Assembly (NCBI GenBank): GCA_913057845.1
Contig: CAJXPC010000156.1
Span: 1 to 5,050, forward strand
Direction of reading: 5' to 3'
DNA: 5,050 bases
Source: an uncultured Pseudomonadota bacterium
GTDB lineage: Bacteria > Pseudomonadota > Gammaproteobacteria > Burkholderiales > Eutrophovitaceae
Shown here: one piece after another, positions 1 through 5,002 of the stretch
Numbering within the stretch: the first letter of the stretch is position 1
Layout of the letters: every line of letters starts with the position of its first letter
Position numbers and translations under genes: made by a program
Notes under the pieces: model-generated
Seen by the model: the letters and a program-made list of their open reading frames with translations, nothing else
What the model was told of the DNA's origin: nothing
The model's database searches: none

Positions 1-47
1 GAGATGTAGAGAGGTCTCGTGGGCTCGGAGATGTGTATAAGAGACAG
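1..47. other. Untrimmed Nextera adapter (index-bearing arm), not genomic
   Basis: Positions 14-28 match the Nextera i7-side adapter stem GTCTCGTGGGCTCGG. Positions 29-47 are the 19-base Tn5 mosaic end AGATGTGTATAAGAGACAG. Positions 6-13 (GTAGAGAG) sit where the 8-base sample index belongs and match my memory of index N707. Positions 1-5 (GAGAT) are the end of the P7 flow-cell arm. The reverse complement of the block recurs at 5003-5050. This is library sequence left in the assembly; genomic sequence begins at about 48. An open frame starting at GTG 19 reads MGSEMCIRDR from the adapter, a familiar contaminant peptide in protein databases, and must not be annotated as protein. Confidence 0.98.
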
Positions 48-288
48 AAATTGCACAGATCGTCTGGCAGAAATTCAAGTGCCGATTAAAATTATTGTTG
101 GGGACTCCGATGTTGGGACACCCGTGTCTATGTCACAAGAGATTCAAGATGCGGCTCCTGGGTCAAGTCTCACGGTTATTGAGGGAGCATCTCACTTATC
201 AAATTTGGAGCAACCTCAACAATTCAATAAGGCATTGTTAGATTTTTTGAAAGAGGATTCGGTGCGGAACTCTAAATTTGTGGAATGA
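48..288 (+). CDS. pcaD: 3-oxoadipate enol-lactonase-like alpha/beta hydrolase, C-terminal fragment
   Basis: This is the last 79 codons (first whole codon at 49) of an alpha/beta hydrolase whose 5' part lies beyond the contig. The fragment has the final beta strand and acid turn VGDSDVGTP, with the probable catalytic Asp at fragment residue 21, and the catalytic-His segment GASHLSNLEQP, with His at residue 49. It ends in the usual helix (FNKALLDFLK). The GTP after the acid and the HLSNLEQP segment are typical of PcaD, the cytoplasmic enzyme hydrolysing 3-oxoadipate enol-lactone to 3-oxoadipate in the beta-ketoadipate pathway of aromatic degradation. The nucleophile Ser elbow and oxyanion region are missing, so another ring-cleavage or ester hydrolase is possible. 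Family members are about 260 aa, so roughly 70% is absent. The truncation is due to the contig end, not mutation. The 3' end overlaps the convergent exonuclease gene by 17 bp. Confidence 0.75.
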
Positions 289-1669
289 TGGTGATGTGAT
301 TTATTGGCTTTTCTATCAATTTACGTAAGATCTGAAACGTATCATAGTCGAACTCTTTTGACGGCAATAGGTGATATTCACTACTCGATTTTTTTCCTGT
401 AACTTGGTATTCAAGGTAAGCCCAATTCTTAACCCTATGTTTTTCTACGAGTCCGCTTCTTTCGCTATGCTCAATTAAAAGCACCTCACCGTTAAAAGGC
501 CAGGTTGGAATTAAAAACTTATTTAGGGCCAGTGATAGTCGCATGGCGTGATTGAGTGCCGATTCCTTTTCAATGCAAGCACCCATGCAAACTCCTAATT
601 GATGCGAAAAACAAGGTCCTTCCCCAGGCTCTATGCCTAATGTTTTTAAACAAAGGTTATAGGTTTTTGATAGATCTCTAAGCGTCTTTAGAGCTGATTT
701 TTTGCTATCAAAAATACCGTAAATGAAACCAAAAGGGATCTTGTTAAATTCTGATAGATCTGCGATATGAGGATTTTTTGGCCCATCAATCGGATCCCAA
801 TGAATTGTAAAGCTATCTTTTTTTTGTCGCAGTTTTCGATTGTACAGCGGACTCATCGACTTAACGAGTTGTGACTCTAATAGTAATGCGCCCAGTTCAC
901 CTGCTGACTCGTGCCAGTCAATTTGGGTTATGTTTTGATTTATTTTGAGATCTTTTCTATTCGAGTGATCTCCGCTGAAATGAGAGTTGATTCGGACACG
1001 TAAGTTCTTGCTCTTTCCAACATATAGGATGCATCCATTTTCACCTTTGAAGATATAAACGCCGGGGCAAGAGGGAATGGCGTCAACCATTTCTTTGTCG
1101 ATTCCTTTAGGAAGCGAGGATCCCTTGATTAGCTTTTCTATCGAAGTGGAAATTAGAGAAGATTCAAAGTTTTTTTGGACGTGCTGTGCAAAGTCCCAGA
1201 TTGCTTGGGTGTCAGTCATTGCTCGATGACGGGTTCCGCAAGCCAACGAAAGTCTTTTGATGATGCTATCTAATCCGTGCTTCCTTTCTTCTGGGTAGAG
1301 GAGGCGAGAGAGTTTGACTGTGCAAAGCAAGCTCGGAGAATATTTAATTCCGTTAGATTTAAACTCTTTTCTAAGAAAAGCGTAATCAAAGCGAACATTA
1401 TGTGCGACTAAGATCTTCCCATCTAAACGCGCAAACAAACTTTCATAAATATCACTAAAGGTAGGTGCATTTTCGACCATTGGGTCGTCGATTCCCGTGA
1501 TCATCTGGATGTTGAAAGGGATTTTTCTTTGCGGGTTTATCAGTGTTTGCCATTCGTCTTGATACACTCCATCTTTGACTGATATAAGACCGATTTCAGT
1601 TATACGATCTGCGTCAACCGTGGCCCCAGTTGTTTCTAAATCAAGAAAGACAAATTCACCTAAAAACAT
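272..1669 (-). CDS. DnaQ-type 3'-5' exonuclease fused to UvrC/Cho-type GIY-YIG nuclease
   Basis: This 465-aa protein carries two nuclease modules. Residues about 5-165 are a DEDDh exonuclease of the DNA polymerase III epsilon family: Exo I FLDLETTG (D10, E12), Exo II NVRFD (D95) and Exo III HRAMTD (H148, D153), so all metal ligands and the general-base His are present. Residues about 198-280 are a GIY-YIG domain: PGVYIF (G203-Y205), LYVGKSKNLRVRI (Y216-G218, R224/R226), E265 as probable metal ligand, and LYN (N277). The last 185 residues resemble the UvrC/Cho region after the nuclease, with C353, C361 and C365 in a PCF...GVCMGAC segment. The UvrC RNase H-like nuclease half and HhH tail are absent. 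A cytoplasmic role in DNA repair, perhaps Cho-like 3' incision combined with end trimming, is inferred from the domains. Annotated relatives are often called 'polymerase III epsilon' or 'excinuclease Cho', but it lacks the layout of replicative DnaQ. The ATG at 1669 has no clear Shine-Dalgarno, but it lies just before the first exonuclease strand, leaving little room for another start. Confidence 0.9.
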   Translation of the reverse strand: MFLGEFVFLDLETTGATVDADRITEIGLISVKDGVYQDEWQTLINPQRKIPFNIQMITGIDDPMVENAPTFSDIYESLFARLDGKILVAHNVRFDYAFLRKEFKSNGIKYSPSLLCTVKLSRLLYPEERKHGLDSIIKRLSLACGTRHRAMTDTQAIWDFAQHVQKNFESSLISTSIEKLIKGSSLPKGIDKEMVDAIPSCPGVYIFKGENGCILYVGKSKNLRVRINSHFSGDHSNRKDLKINQNITQIDWHESAGELGALLLESQLVKSMSPLYNRKLRQKKDSFTIHWDPIDGPKNPHIADLSEFNKIPFGFIYGIFDSKKSALKTLRDLSKTYNLCLKTLGIEPGEGPCFSHQLGVCMGACIEKESALNHAMRLSLALNKFLIPTWPFNGEVLLIEHSERSGLVEKHRVKNWAYLEYQVTGKKSSSEYHLLPSKEFDYDTFQILRKLIEKPINHITIIPQI

Positions 1670-1723
1670 ATTGTGACGGATAAACAGAGAAATGTTTGTG
1701 GTACGTGAGATAAATACTTAGTT

Positions 1724-1751
1724 ATTATAGTCGTTGCCAGCTATTACTTAA
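1724..1751 (-). promoter_or_regulatory. Candidate promoter for the exonuclease/GIY-YIG gene
   Basis: Read on the minus strand, 1729-1724 is a perfect TATAAT -10 box. A weak -35 (TTAAGT, three of six matches) lies 16 bp upstream at 1751-1746. Transcription would start near 1717, giving a leader of about 48 nt before the ATG. The boxes lie within the 95-bp divergent spacer shared with ilvA. The -10 region is AT-rich and nearly symmetric, so it could also serve ilvA: TATTAT occurs at 1723-1728 on the plus strand, but I find no well-spaced -35 for it. Prediction by eye only. Confidence 0.35.
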
Positions 1752-1764
1752 TCCGCTCTAATTA

Positions 1765-2967
1765 ATGAATCAATTATTCAAAGATATTCAGCAGGCTCGT
1801 CAAGACATTACTTCGTGTATCAAAGATACACAATTTGTTCAGTCGATCACCTTATCGAGCTTACTTTCGTGCCAAGTGTATTTGAAGTTTGAGAACCACC
1901 AGTTCACGGCATCGTTTAAAGAGCGTGGCGCCCTTAATCGTATTTTATCGCTGAGCCCGGAGGAGTGTCTGAAGGGGGTTATCGCTGCTTCTGCTGGAAA
2001 CCATGCTCAAGGGTTGGCCTATCACGCAACCAGGTGCGGAATTCGATCCGTTATCGTCATGCCTCGGGTTGCCCCTCAGGTTAAGGTTACGCATACACGC
2101 GCGTTGGGGGCGGAAGTCTTGCTGCATGGAGATAACTTTGATGAGGCAAGAGAATATGCGCTAGAGCTTGCCAAGCGTGAGGGGTTACTATTTATTCACC
2201 CTTACGACGATGCTAAAGTAATTGCCGGGCAGGGAACAATTGCATTGGAGATGTTAGACATAATGCCTGATTTAGATGCCATTCTTGTTCCAATCGGTGG
2301 AGGTGGGCTCATTGCCGGCATCGCAACTGCAGCTAAGGCAATTAATCCCAATATAGAAATTTATGGTGTAGAGTCGGCACACTTTAATTCTATGTATGCA
2401 CGGATTAAAGGTGTCCCTCCCACCTTTGGTTCAGTCACGATCGCTGACGGGATCGCTGTTAAAGAACCAGGGAAGCTGACTTCTAAAATTGTTGCAGAGC
2501 TTGTAGATGATATTTTTCTCGTTGAAGAGGATGAGATCGAAGAAGCCATGATACTTTTGTTAGAGATTGAGAAAACTCTTGTAGAAGGAGCTGGTGCTAT
2601 TGGTTTAGCAGCGCTCAAAAAAAATACAGAGTTATTCCAAGGGAAAAAAGTAGGGTTAATTCTTTGCGGTGGCAACGTAGATCCATTGACGCTAACCGCC
2701 ATTATTGATAAAGGCATGGTTAAGGCGGGGCGTTTGGTGCGTCTCAATGTTCAAATGACGGATATGCCTGGATCACTCTCTGAGGTCTCGCGTATTTTCG
2801 GTGAATGCAATGCGAACATTGATGAGGTGCATTTTCAACGTGCATTCACCTTGCTGCCAATTCAGCATGTCAACGTCGAATTTTCACTCAAAACGCGAGA
2901 TCATCAACACGTAGAGGACGTTATTTTGGCCTTAAGCGACCATGGTTTTTCAGCCAGTAAAGTTTAA
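1765..2967 (+). CDS. ilvA: Threonine ammonia-lyase (threonine dehydratase), single ACT domain
   Basis: This 400-aa, PLP-dependent, cytoplasmic enzyme deaminates L-threonine to 2-oxobutanoate and ammonia, the first committed step to isoleucine; family members often also act on serine. Residues about 1-320 are a fold-type II PLP domain. FTASFKERGA carries the Schiff-base lysine K52, SAGNHAQG (76-83) is the substrate/cofactor Asn loop, GGGGLIAG (178-185) is the phosphate-binding glycine loop, and LCGGNVD (300-306) closes the site. Residues about 325-400 (RLNVQMTDMPGSLSEVSRIF) form one ACT-type domain. This matches the short (about 400-aa) class, not the 500-aa E. coli IlvA with its two ACT-like repeats, so effector control probably differs. 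A catabolic role is also possible. ATG 1765 is chosen because the N-terminal helix follows directly. No Shine-Dalgarno is visible in the 15 bases upstream. The stop interlocks with that of the convergent isomerase gene, leaving no room for a separate terminator. Confidence 0.93.
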   Translation: MNQLFKDIQQARQDITSCIKDTQFVQSITLSSLLSCQVYLKFENHQFTASFKERGALNRILSLSPEECLKGVIAASAGNHAQGLAYHATRCGIRSVIVMPRVAPQVKVTHTRALGAEVLLHGDNFDEAREYALELAKREGLLFIHPYDDAKVIAGQGTIALEMLDIMPDLDAILVPIGGGGLIAGIATAAKAINPNIEIYGVESAHFNSMYARIKGVPPTFGSVTIADGIAVKEPGKLTSKIVAELVDDIFLVEEDEIEEAMILLLEIEKTLVEGAGAIGLAALKKNTELFQGKKVGLILCGGNVDPLTLTAIIDKGMVKAGRLVRLNVQMTDMPGSLSEVSRIFGECNANIDEVHFQRAFTLLPIQHVNVEFSLKTRDHQHVEDVILALSDHGFSASKV

Positions 2968-3566
2968 CTTTCTAGACTTCGTTTAACAAAATCTAGTCGG
3001 TCTTGCCCCCAGAATACATCACCTTCAATCAAGTATGTTGGTGCGCCAAAGACGCCACTATCAATTGCCTTTTGGGTGTTAAGTTCTAAACCTTTTGAAG
3101 TTTCATCTTTAGCGGCCAACTCAATCAATTCATCGCCACTTAAACCGCTCTTTTCAATAGACTTTTTGACTTCATCTCGTGATGCCATATTTAGATTTTC
3201 TACCCAACAGCCTTTCATTAAGTTTAAGGTCACTTCCATTGCCTTTTCCGACCCGTAGGCATTAACCACGGCAACAACAACCAAAGATACCAGGCTGGGA
3301 TTATAGGGGAAGTACTCCGGTTCAATGATGATTGGTGATTGAAGAAATAATTTCCATCTTTTCAGTTCCGATAGTCTATATTTTTGACGTTGTATCGGCC
3401 GTTTGGCTACGGGTACGCCTCCAGTGGCTGCAAATAGTTTTGCAGGATCAAGGGGGATTACATTGATGACCGCGCTATGCTCAGTAGCTAGGGTATGAAG
3501 GCGTTCGTGCCCTAAATAGGCCCAAGGAGACATAGGGGACAAAAAGTAATCAACGGTTTTGGACAT
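2964..3566 (-). CDS. 2-hydroxychromene-2-carboxylate isomerase family protein (DsbA-like thioredoxin fold)
   Basis: This 200-aa soluble protein belongs to the HCCA isomerase / kappa-class GST branch of the DsbA family. The N-terminal strand and loop VDYFLSPMSPWAYLG place Ser10/Ser13 where this branch has the glutathione-activating Ser in place of the DsbA CxxC Cys. Residues about 40-160 are the inserted helical domain. The C-terminal signature GVFGAPTYLIEGDVFWGQDRLDFV has the cis-proline P176 and the typical WGQDR (186-190). NahD-type members convert 2-hydroxychromene-2-carboxylate to the open-chain benzylidenepyruvate in naphthalene degradation, using glutathione. Many homologues lie outside such operons and have unknown substrates, so the family is secure but the reaction is not. 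No signal peptide is seen. The start has an upstream AGGTA at good distance. It follows the DUF4399 gene by 75 bp on the same strand, so cotranscription is likely. Confidence 0.88.
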   Translation of the reverse strand: MSKTVDYFLSPMSPWAYLGHERLHTLATEHSAVINVIPLDPAKLFAATGGVPVAKRPIQRQKYRLSELKRWKLFLQSPIIIEPEYFPYNPSLVSLVVVAVVNAYGSEKAMEVTLNLMKGCWVENLNMASRDEVKKSIEKSGLSGDELIELAAKDETSKGLELNTQKAIDSGVFGAPTYLIEGDVFWGQDRLDFVKRSLES

Positions 3567-3572
3567 AAGGCT

Positions 3573-3577
3573 TACCT
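3573..3577 (-). promoter_or_regulatory. Ribosome binding site of the isomerase gene
   Basis: On the minus strand AGGTA (within AGGTAAG) ends about 6 nt before the ATG at 3566-3564. It is a moderate Shine-Dalgarno and supports this start. No obvious separate promoter is seen in the 75-bp gap to the DUF4399 gene. Confidence 0.5.
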
Positions 3578-3641
3578 ATTAAATGGTGATGGGAATGCGT
3601 GGGTGACCTTAACGTGCTAGAGCGACCTTTTTTCTTTCTAT

Positions 3642-4058
3642 CTACTTGACTGTAATGGTAACCTTTTCAGAGATAACGGGTGGCGTATGAGGGATGTGTG
3701 TTTTATCTCCCATTATGAGCTGCAATGTATGCTTACCTGGGCTTAATGCAATAGAGGTTTCTGTCTGCCCGCCGCCAAAATGTTTATGATTGCTGTCCAT
3801 AGGTATGGGTTTATCTAAGGCGGGTAAATCGTGATCGATAATCAGGTGATGATGACCTGTATTTGCCTTGTCCATGCCAGCTGGAGCGACACCCATTCCG
3901 CGTAATCCGAACTTCACGATAACGGGACTTGTGACAGTTTCTCCGTCAAGTGGGGAGATCAGGTAAACCTCAGCATCAGTTGGCGCGGGTGTTTGGGCTT
4001 GAGTATTGCTGCTGAACAGGGTCAGTAGCGAGAACGCGATTGCGAAAACTATTTTCAT
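3642..4058 (-). CDS. Secreted histidine-rich DUF4399 protein
   Basis: This 138-aa protein is predicted to be exported. Residues 1-21 are a Sec signal peptide: one Lys, a hydrophobic core VFAIAFSLLTLF, and a cleavage site after TQA (A21). The mature part of about 117 residues matches DUF4399 as I recall it: ISPLDGETVTSPVIVKFGLRGMGVAPAG, then TGHHHLIID (H69-H71), HKHFGGGQTE (H91, H93), GKHTLQL (H110) and a tail GDKTHIPH (H121, H124). It looks like a small all-beta periplasmic domain. The family function is unknown. The many conserved His residues suggest metal binding, which is inference only. The frame continues upstream to a TTG at 4076, but the ATG at 4058 is preferred because it starts the signal peptide and has GAAGGA 7 nt upstream. 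Some databases label relatives 'RodA', which is a misannotation; nothing here resembles RodA. It is probably the first gene of a transcript with the isomerase. Confidence 0.88.
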   Translation of the reverse strand: MKIVFAIAFSLLTLFSSNTQAQTPAPTDAEVYLISPLDGETVTSPVIVKFGLRGMGVAPAGMDKANTGHHHLIIDHDLPALDKPIPMDSNHKHFGGGQTETSIALSPGKHTLQLIMGDKTHIPHTPPVISEKVTITVK

Positions 4059-4065
4059 CTCGATG

Positions 4066-4071
4066 TCCTTC
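4066..4071 (-). promoter_or_regulatory. Strong Shine-Dalgarno deciding the DUF4399 start
   Basis: Minus-strand GAAGGA lies 7 nt before the ATG at 4058-4056. It falls inside the upstream TTG-initiated extension (TTG 4076), so it argues that translation starts at the ATG and that the mature N-terminus is the signal peptide. Confidence 0.75.
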
Positions 4072-4103
4072 GTCAATGATTGGGTTGGGATCGTCTAGAC
4101 TCA

Positions 4104-4116
4104 ATTATAGATCTAT
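4104..4116 (-). promoter_or_regulatory. Candidate -10 box and overlapping palindrome upstream of DUF4399
   Basis: The minus strand has a perfect TATAAT at 4109-4104, about 45 bp before the DUF4399 start codon, but I find no good -35 (weak TATTTT-like sequence near 4132-4127). A perfect 10-base palindrome ATAGATCTAT (4107-4116) overlaps the upstream edge of the box and could be an operator half, although AT-rich 10-mers of this kind also occur by chance. Confidence 0.35.
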
Positions 4117-4218
4117 TAACCGGTCCAAAATAGCCCAATGGGGAAGCTGCGGTATTTGTGGCTGTGGTCTTGTATATCTCGCCGAGTAACTGGATAGCCC
4201 AAATTCCTGCGGGGAATG

Positions 4219-4267
4219 ATAATTGCCATTATAATTGCCCAACATATAGTTGCTATGCATATAGTTG
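4219..4267 (+). repeat. Two sets of short direct repeats in the marR control region
   Basis: ATAATTGCC occurs at 4219-4227 and 4231-4239 (period 12). CATATAGTTG occurs at 4243-4252 and 4258-4267 (period 15). Between and around them are small symmetric elements: ATAAT-TGCC-ATTAT (4219-4232) and TATGCATA (4254-4261). The cluster sits 50-100 bp before the marR start and over its most likely promoter, the position where MarR-family autoregulators usually bind. Operator function is inferred from location. Confidence 0.5.
4224..4250 (+). promoter_or_regulatory. Candidate marR promoter
   Basis: TTGCCA (4224-4229, five of six -35 matches) is followed by TATAGT (4245-4250, five of six -10 matches) with a short 15-bp spacer. 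A second TATAGT at 4260-4265 pairs with TTGCCC (4235-4240) at 19 bp. Both spacings are non-ideal, and there is also an isolated TATAAT at 4230-4235. All boxes coincide with the direct repeats, so a repressor bound there would block transcription. Confidence 0.35.
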
Positions 4268-4303
4268 TTTAGACAATCAATAATTATAGAATGTCCCACT
4301 TAC

Positions 4304-4310
4304 GAGGAGG
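4304..4310 (+). promoter_or_regulatory. Strong Shine-Dalgarno fixing a TTG start for marR
   Basis: GAGGAGG lies 8 nt before TTG 4319-4321. It would be inside the coding region if the upstream TTG at 4265 were used. This supports starting the MarR protein as MLREDVSRNFGF, a start typical of its close relatives. Confidence 0.75.
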
Positions 4311-4318
4311 GCTTAATA

Positions 4319-4813
4319 TTGTTGCGCGAAGATGTATCAAGAAATTTTGGATTTATTGTGCATGACGTGGCGCGACTAATGCGTCAAACGTATGACCGCA
4401 GAATGAAGACTCTGGGTCTCACACGATCACAATGGTGGGTTTTGACGCATCTTTATCGAAAGGATGGAGTGACGCAATCCGAACTCGCCCAAACCCTTGA
4501 GCTGGATAAGCCGTCCTTAGGTCGGTTGCTAGACAGGATGGAAGCCAGTGGTTGGGTTACCCGAGAAGATGACCTACAAGACCGTCGTGCGAAACGTGTG
4601 CTCCTTACCCAGGAGGTAGGCCCTGCAATGAAGGCCATGCGCGCAGCTGCCGCAGATTTAAGGCACGAGGCTTTAGCTGGAATTTCGAAAGATGAGCAGG
4701 AACAGTTTGTAGATACACTTTTGAAACTCAAATTGAACCTAGCCTCGTTAGAAAGTCGAGCGCCGAGTCATGGTGGTCCTTCGGATGAAGATAAGGAGTC
4801 AGTTTCAAAATGA
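4319..4813 (+). CDS. MarR-family transcriptional regulator
   Basis: This 164-aa dimeric winged-helix DNA-binding protein is probably a local repressor relieved by small, often aromatic, ligands, as is usual for MarR. Residues 8-35 (NFGFIVHDVARLMRQTYDRRM) form the N-terminal dimerisation helix. LTRSQWWVLTHLYRKDGVTQSELAQTL (34-60) enters the helix-turn-helix, DKPSLGRLLDRMEASGW (63-79) is the recognition helix and following segment, and DLQDRRAKRVLLT (85-97) is the wing with the conserved D88-R89...R93. Residues about 103-145 are the C-terminal dimer helices, and the last 17 residues are polar and disordered. TTG 4319 is chosen for its GAGGAGG; the upstream frame back to TTG 4265 adds 18 unconserved residues and is unlikely. 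The stop overlaps the HlyD start by ATGA, so the two are translationally coupled. By context it most likely controls that efflux operon and itself. The inducer cannot be told from sequence. Confidence 0.92.
   Translation: MLREDVSRNFGFIVHDVARLMRQTYDRRMKTLGLTRSQWWVLTHLYRKDGVTQSELAQTLELDKPSLGRLLDRMEASGWVTREDDLQDRRAKRVLLTQEVGPAMKAMRAAAADLRHEALAGISKDEQEQFVDTLLKLKLNLASLESRAPSHGGPSDEDKESVSK
4793..4798 (+). promoter_or_regulatory. Shine-Dalgarno for the HlyD-family gene inside marR
   Basis: AAGGAG lies within the final marR codons, 11 nt before ATG 4810 (17 nt before the alternative ATG 4816). The spacing to 4810 is slightly long but usable. Together with the ATGA overlap it supports initiation at 4810 and coupling to marR translation. 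Confidence 0.55.
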
Positions 4814-5002
4814 AGATGTCGGAAAAAAATATTTATGTGGCCTTACTCTGGTTTGTACGTTCCTTTTTTATTGTCGTGCTACCGGTTTTTGCAGCAATTA
4901 CAGGGATGTACTTATACGCGCACGGTGGGGCTGTTGTTGAAACAGAAAATGCGTATATCAAGGCAGATATTGTCATTGTTAGTCCTGAGTTGTCCTCTAG
5001 AG
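4810..5002 (+). CDS. HlyD/EmrA-family membrane-fusion protein, N-terminal fragment
   Basis: The first 64 codons are of a periplasmic adaptor subunit that links an inner-membrane pump to an outer-membrane channel. Residues 1-7 are cytoplasmic, about 8-37 form the single inner-membrane anchor (VALLWFVRSFFIVVLPVFAAI then MYLYA), and VETENAYIKADIVIVSPELSSR (43-64) is the first strand region of the barrel-sandwich domain. TENAYIKADIV.VSPE resembles the EmrA/AaeA opening DDAYV....V.VSP, so a drug or aromatic-acid exporter is likely. The gene is cut by the right adapter: base 5002 is the last genomic base, and the frame continuing with VSYTHLRAHET is adapter-coded. A full protein would be about 350-400 aa. 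Its ATG overlaps the marR stop. The next gene is expected to be an MFS (DHA2) permease, but it is not in the window. Confidence 0.88.

Noticed and set aside
1945..2127. 60-aa antisense open frame inside ilvA
   Set aside because: Shadow of the conserved PLP-domain coding sequence, with no independent support.
2361..2747. 128-aa antisense open frame inside ilvA
   Set aside because: It is Ser-rich shadow sequence opposite a clearly conserved coding frame; no start signal or domain.
3076..3258. 60-aa plus-strand open frame inside the isomerase gene
   Set aside because: Antisense shadow with no ribosome site or recognisable motif.
3602..3636. Possible terminator (T-rich run at 3628-3633 near GGTGACC)
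   Set aside because: The T run is on the plus strand, where no gene ends. No GC-rich stem precedes it, and for the minus-strand gene the run is on the wrong side.
4059..4076. TTG start adding six residues to the DUF4399 protein
   Set aside because: It would put charged residues before the signal peptide and bury the strong GAAGGA within the coding sequence.
4105..4299. 64-aa minus-strand open frame in the divergent spacer
   Set aside because: It starts at GTG with no Shine-Dalgarno, has a low-complexity Asn/Tyr/Pro-rich composition, resembles no family I know, and spans promoter-like and repeat elements.
4265..4318. N-terminal extension of the MarR protein from TTG 4265
   Set aside because: The 18 extra residues are not family-like, the region carries operator-like repeats, and the strong Shine-Dalgarno lies downstream, just before TTG 4319.
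4453..4731. 92-aa antisense open frame inside marR
   Set aside because: Ser/Arg-rich shadow opposite the winged-helix domain; composition is that of a reversed coding frame.
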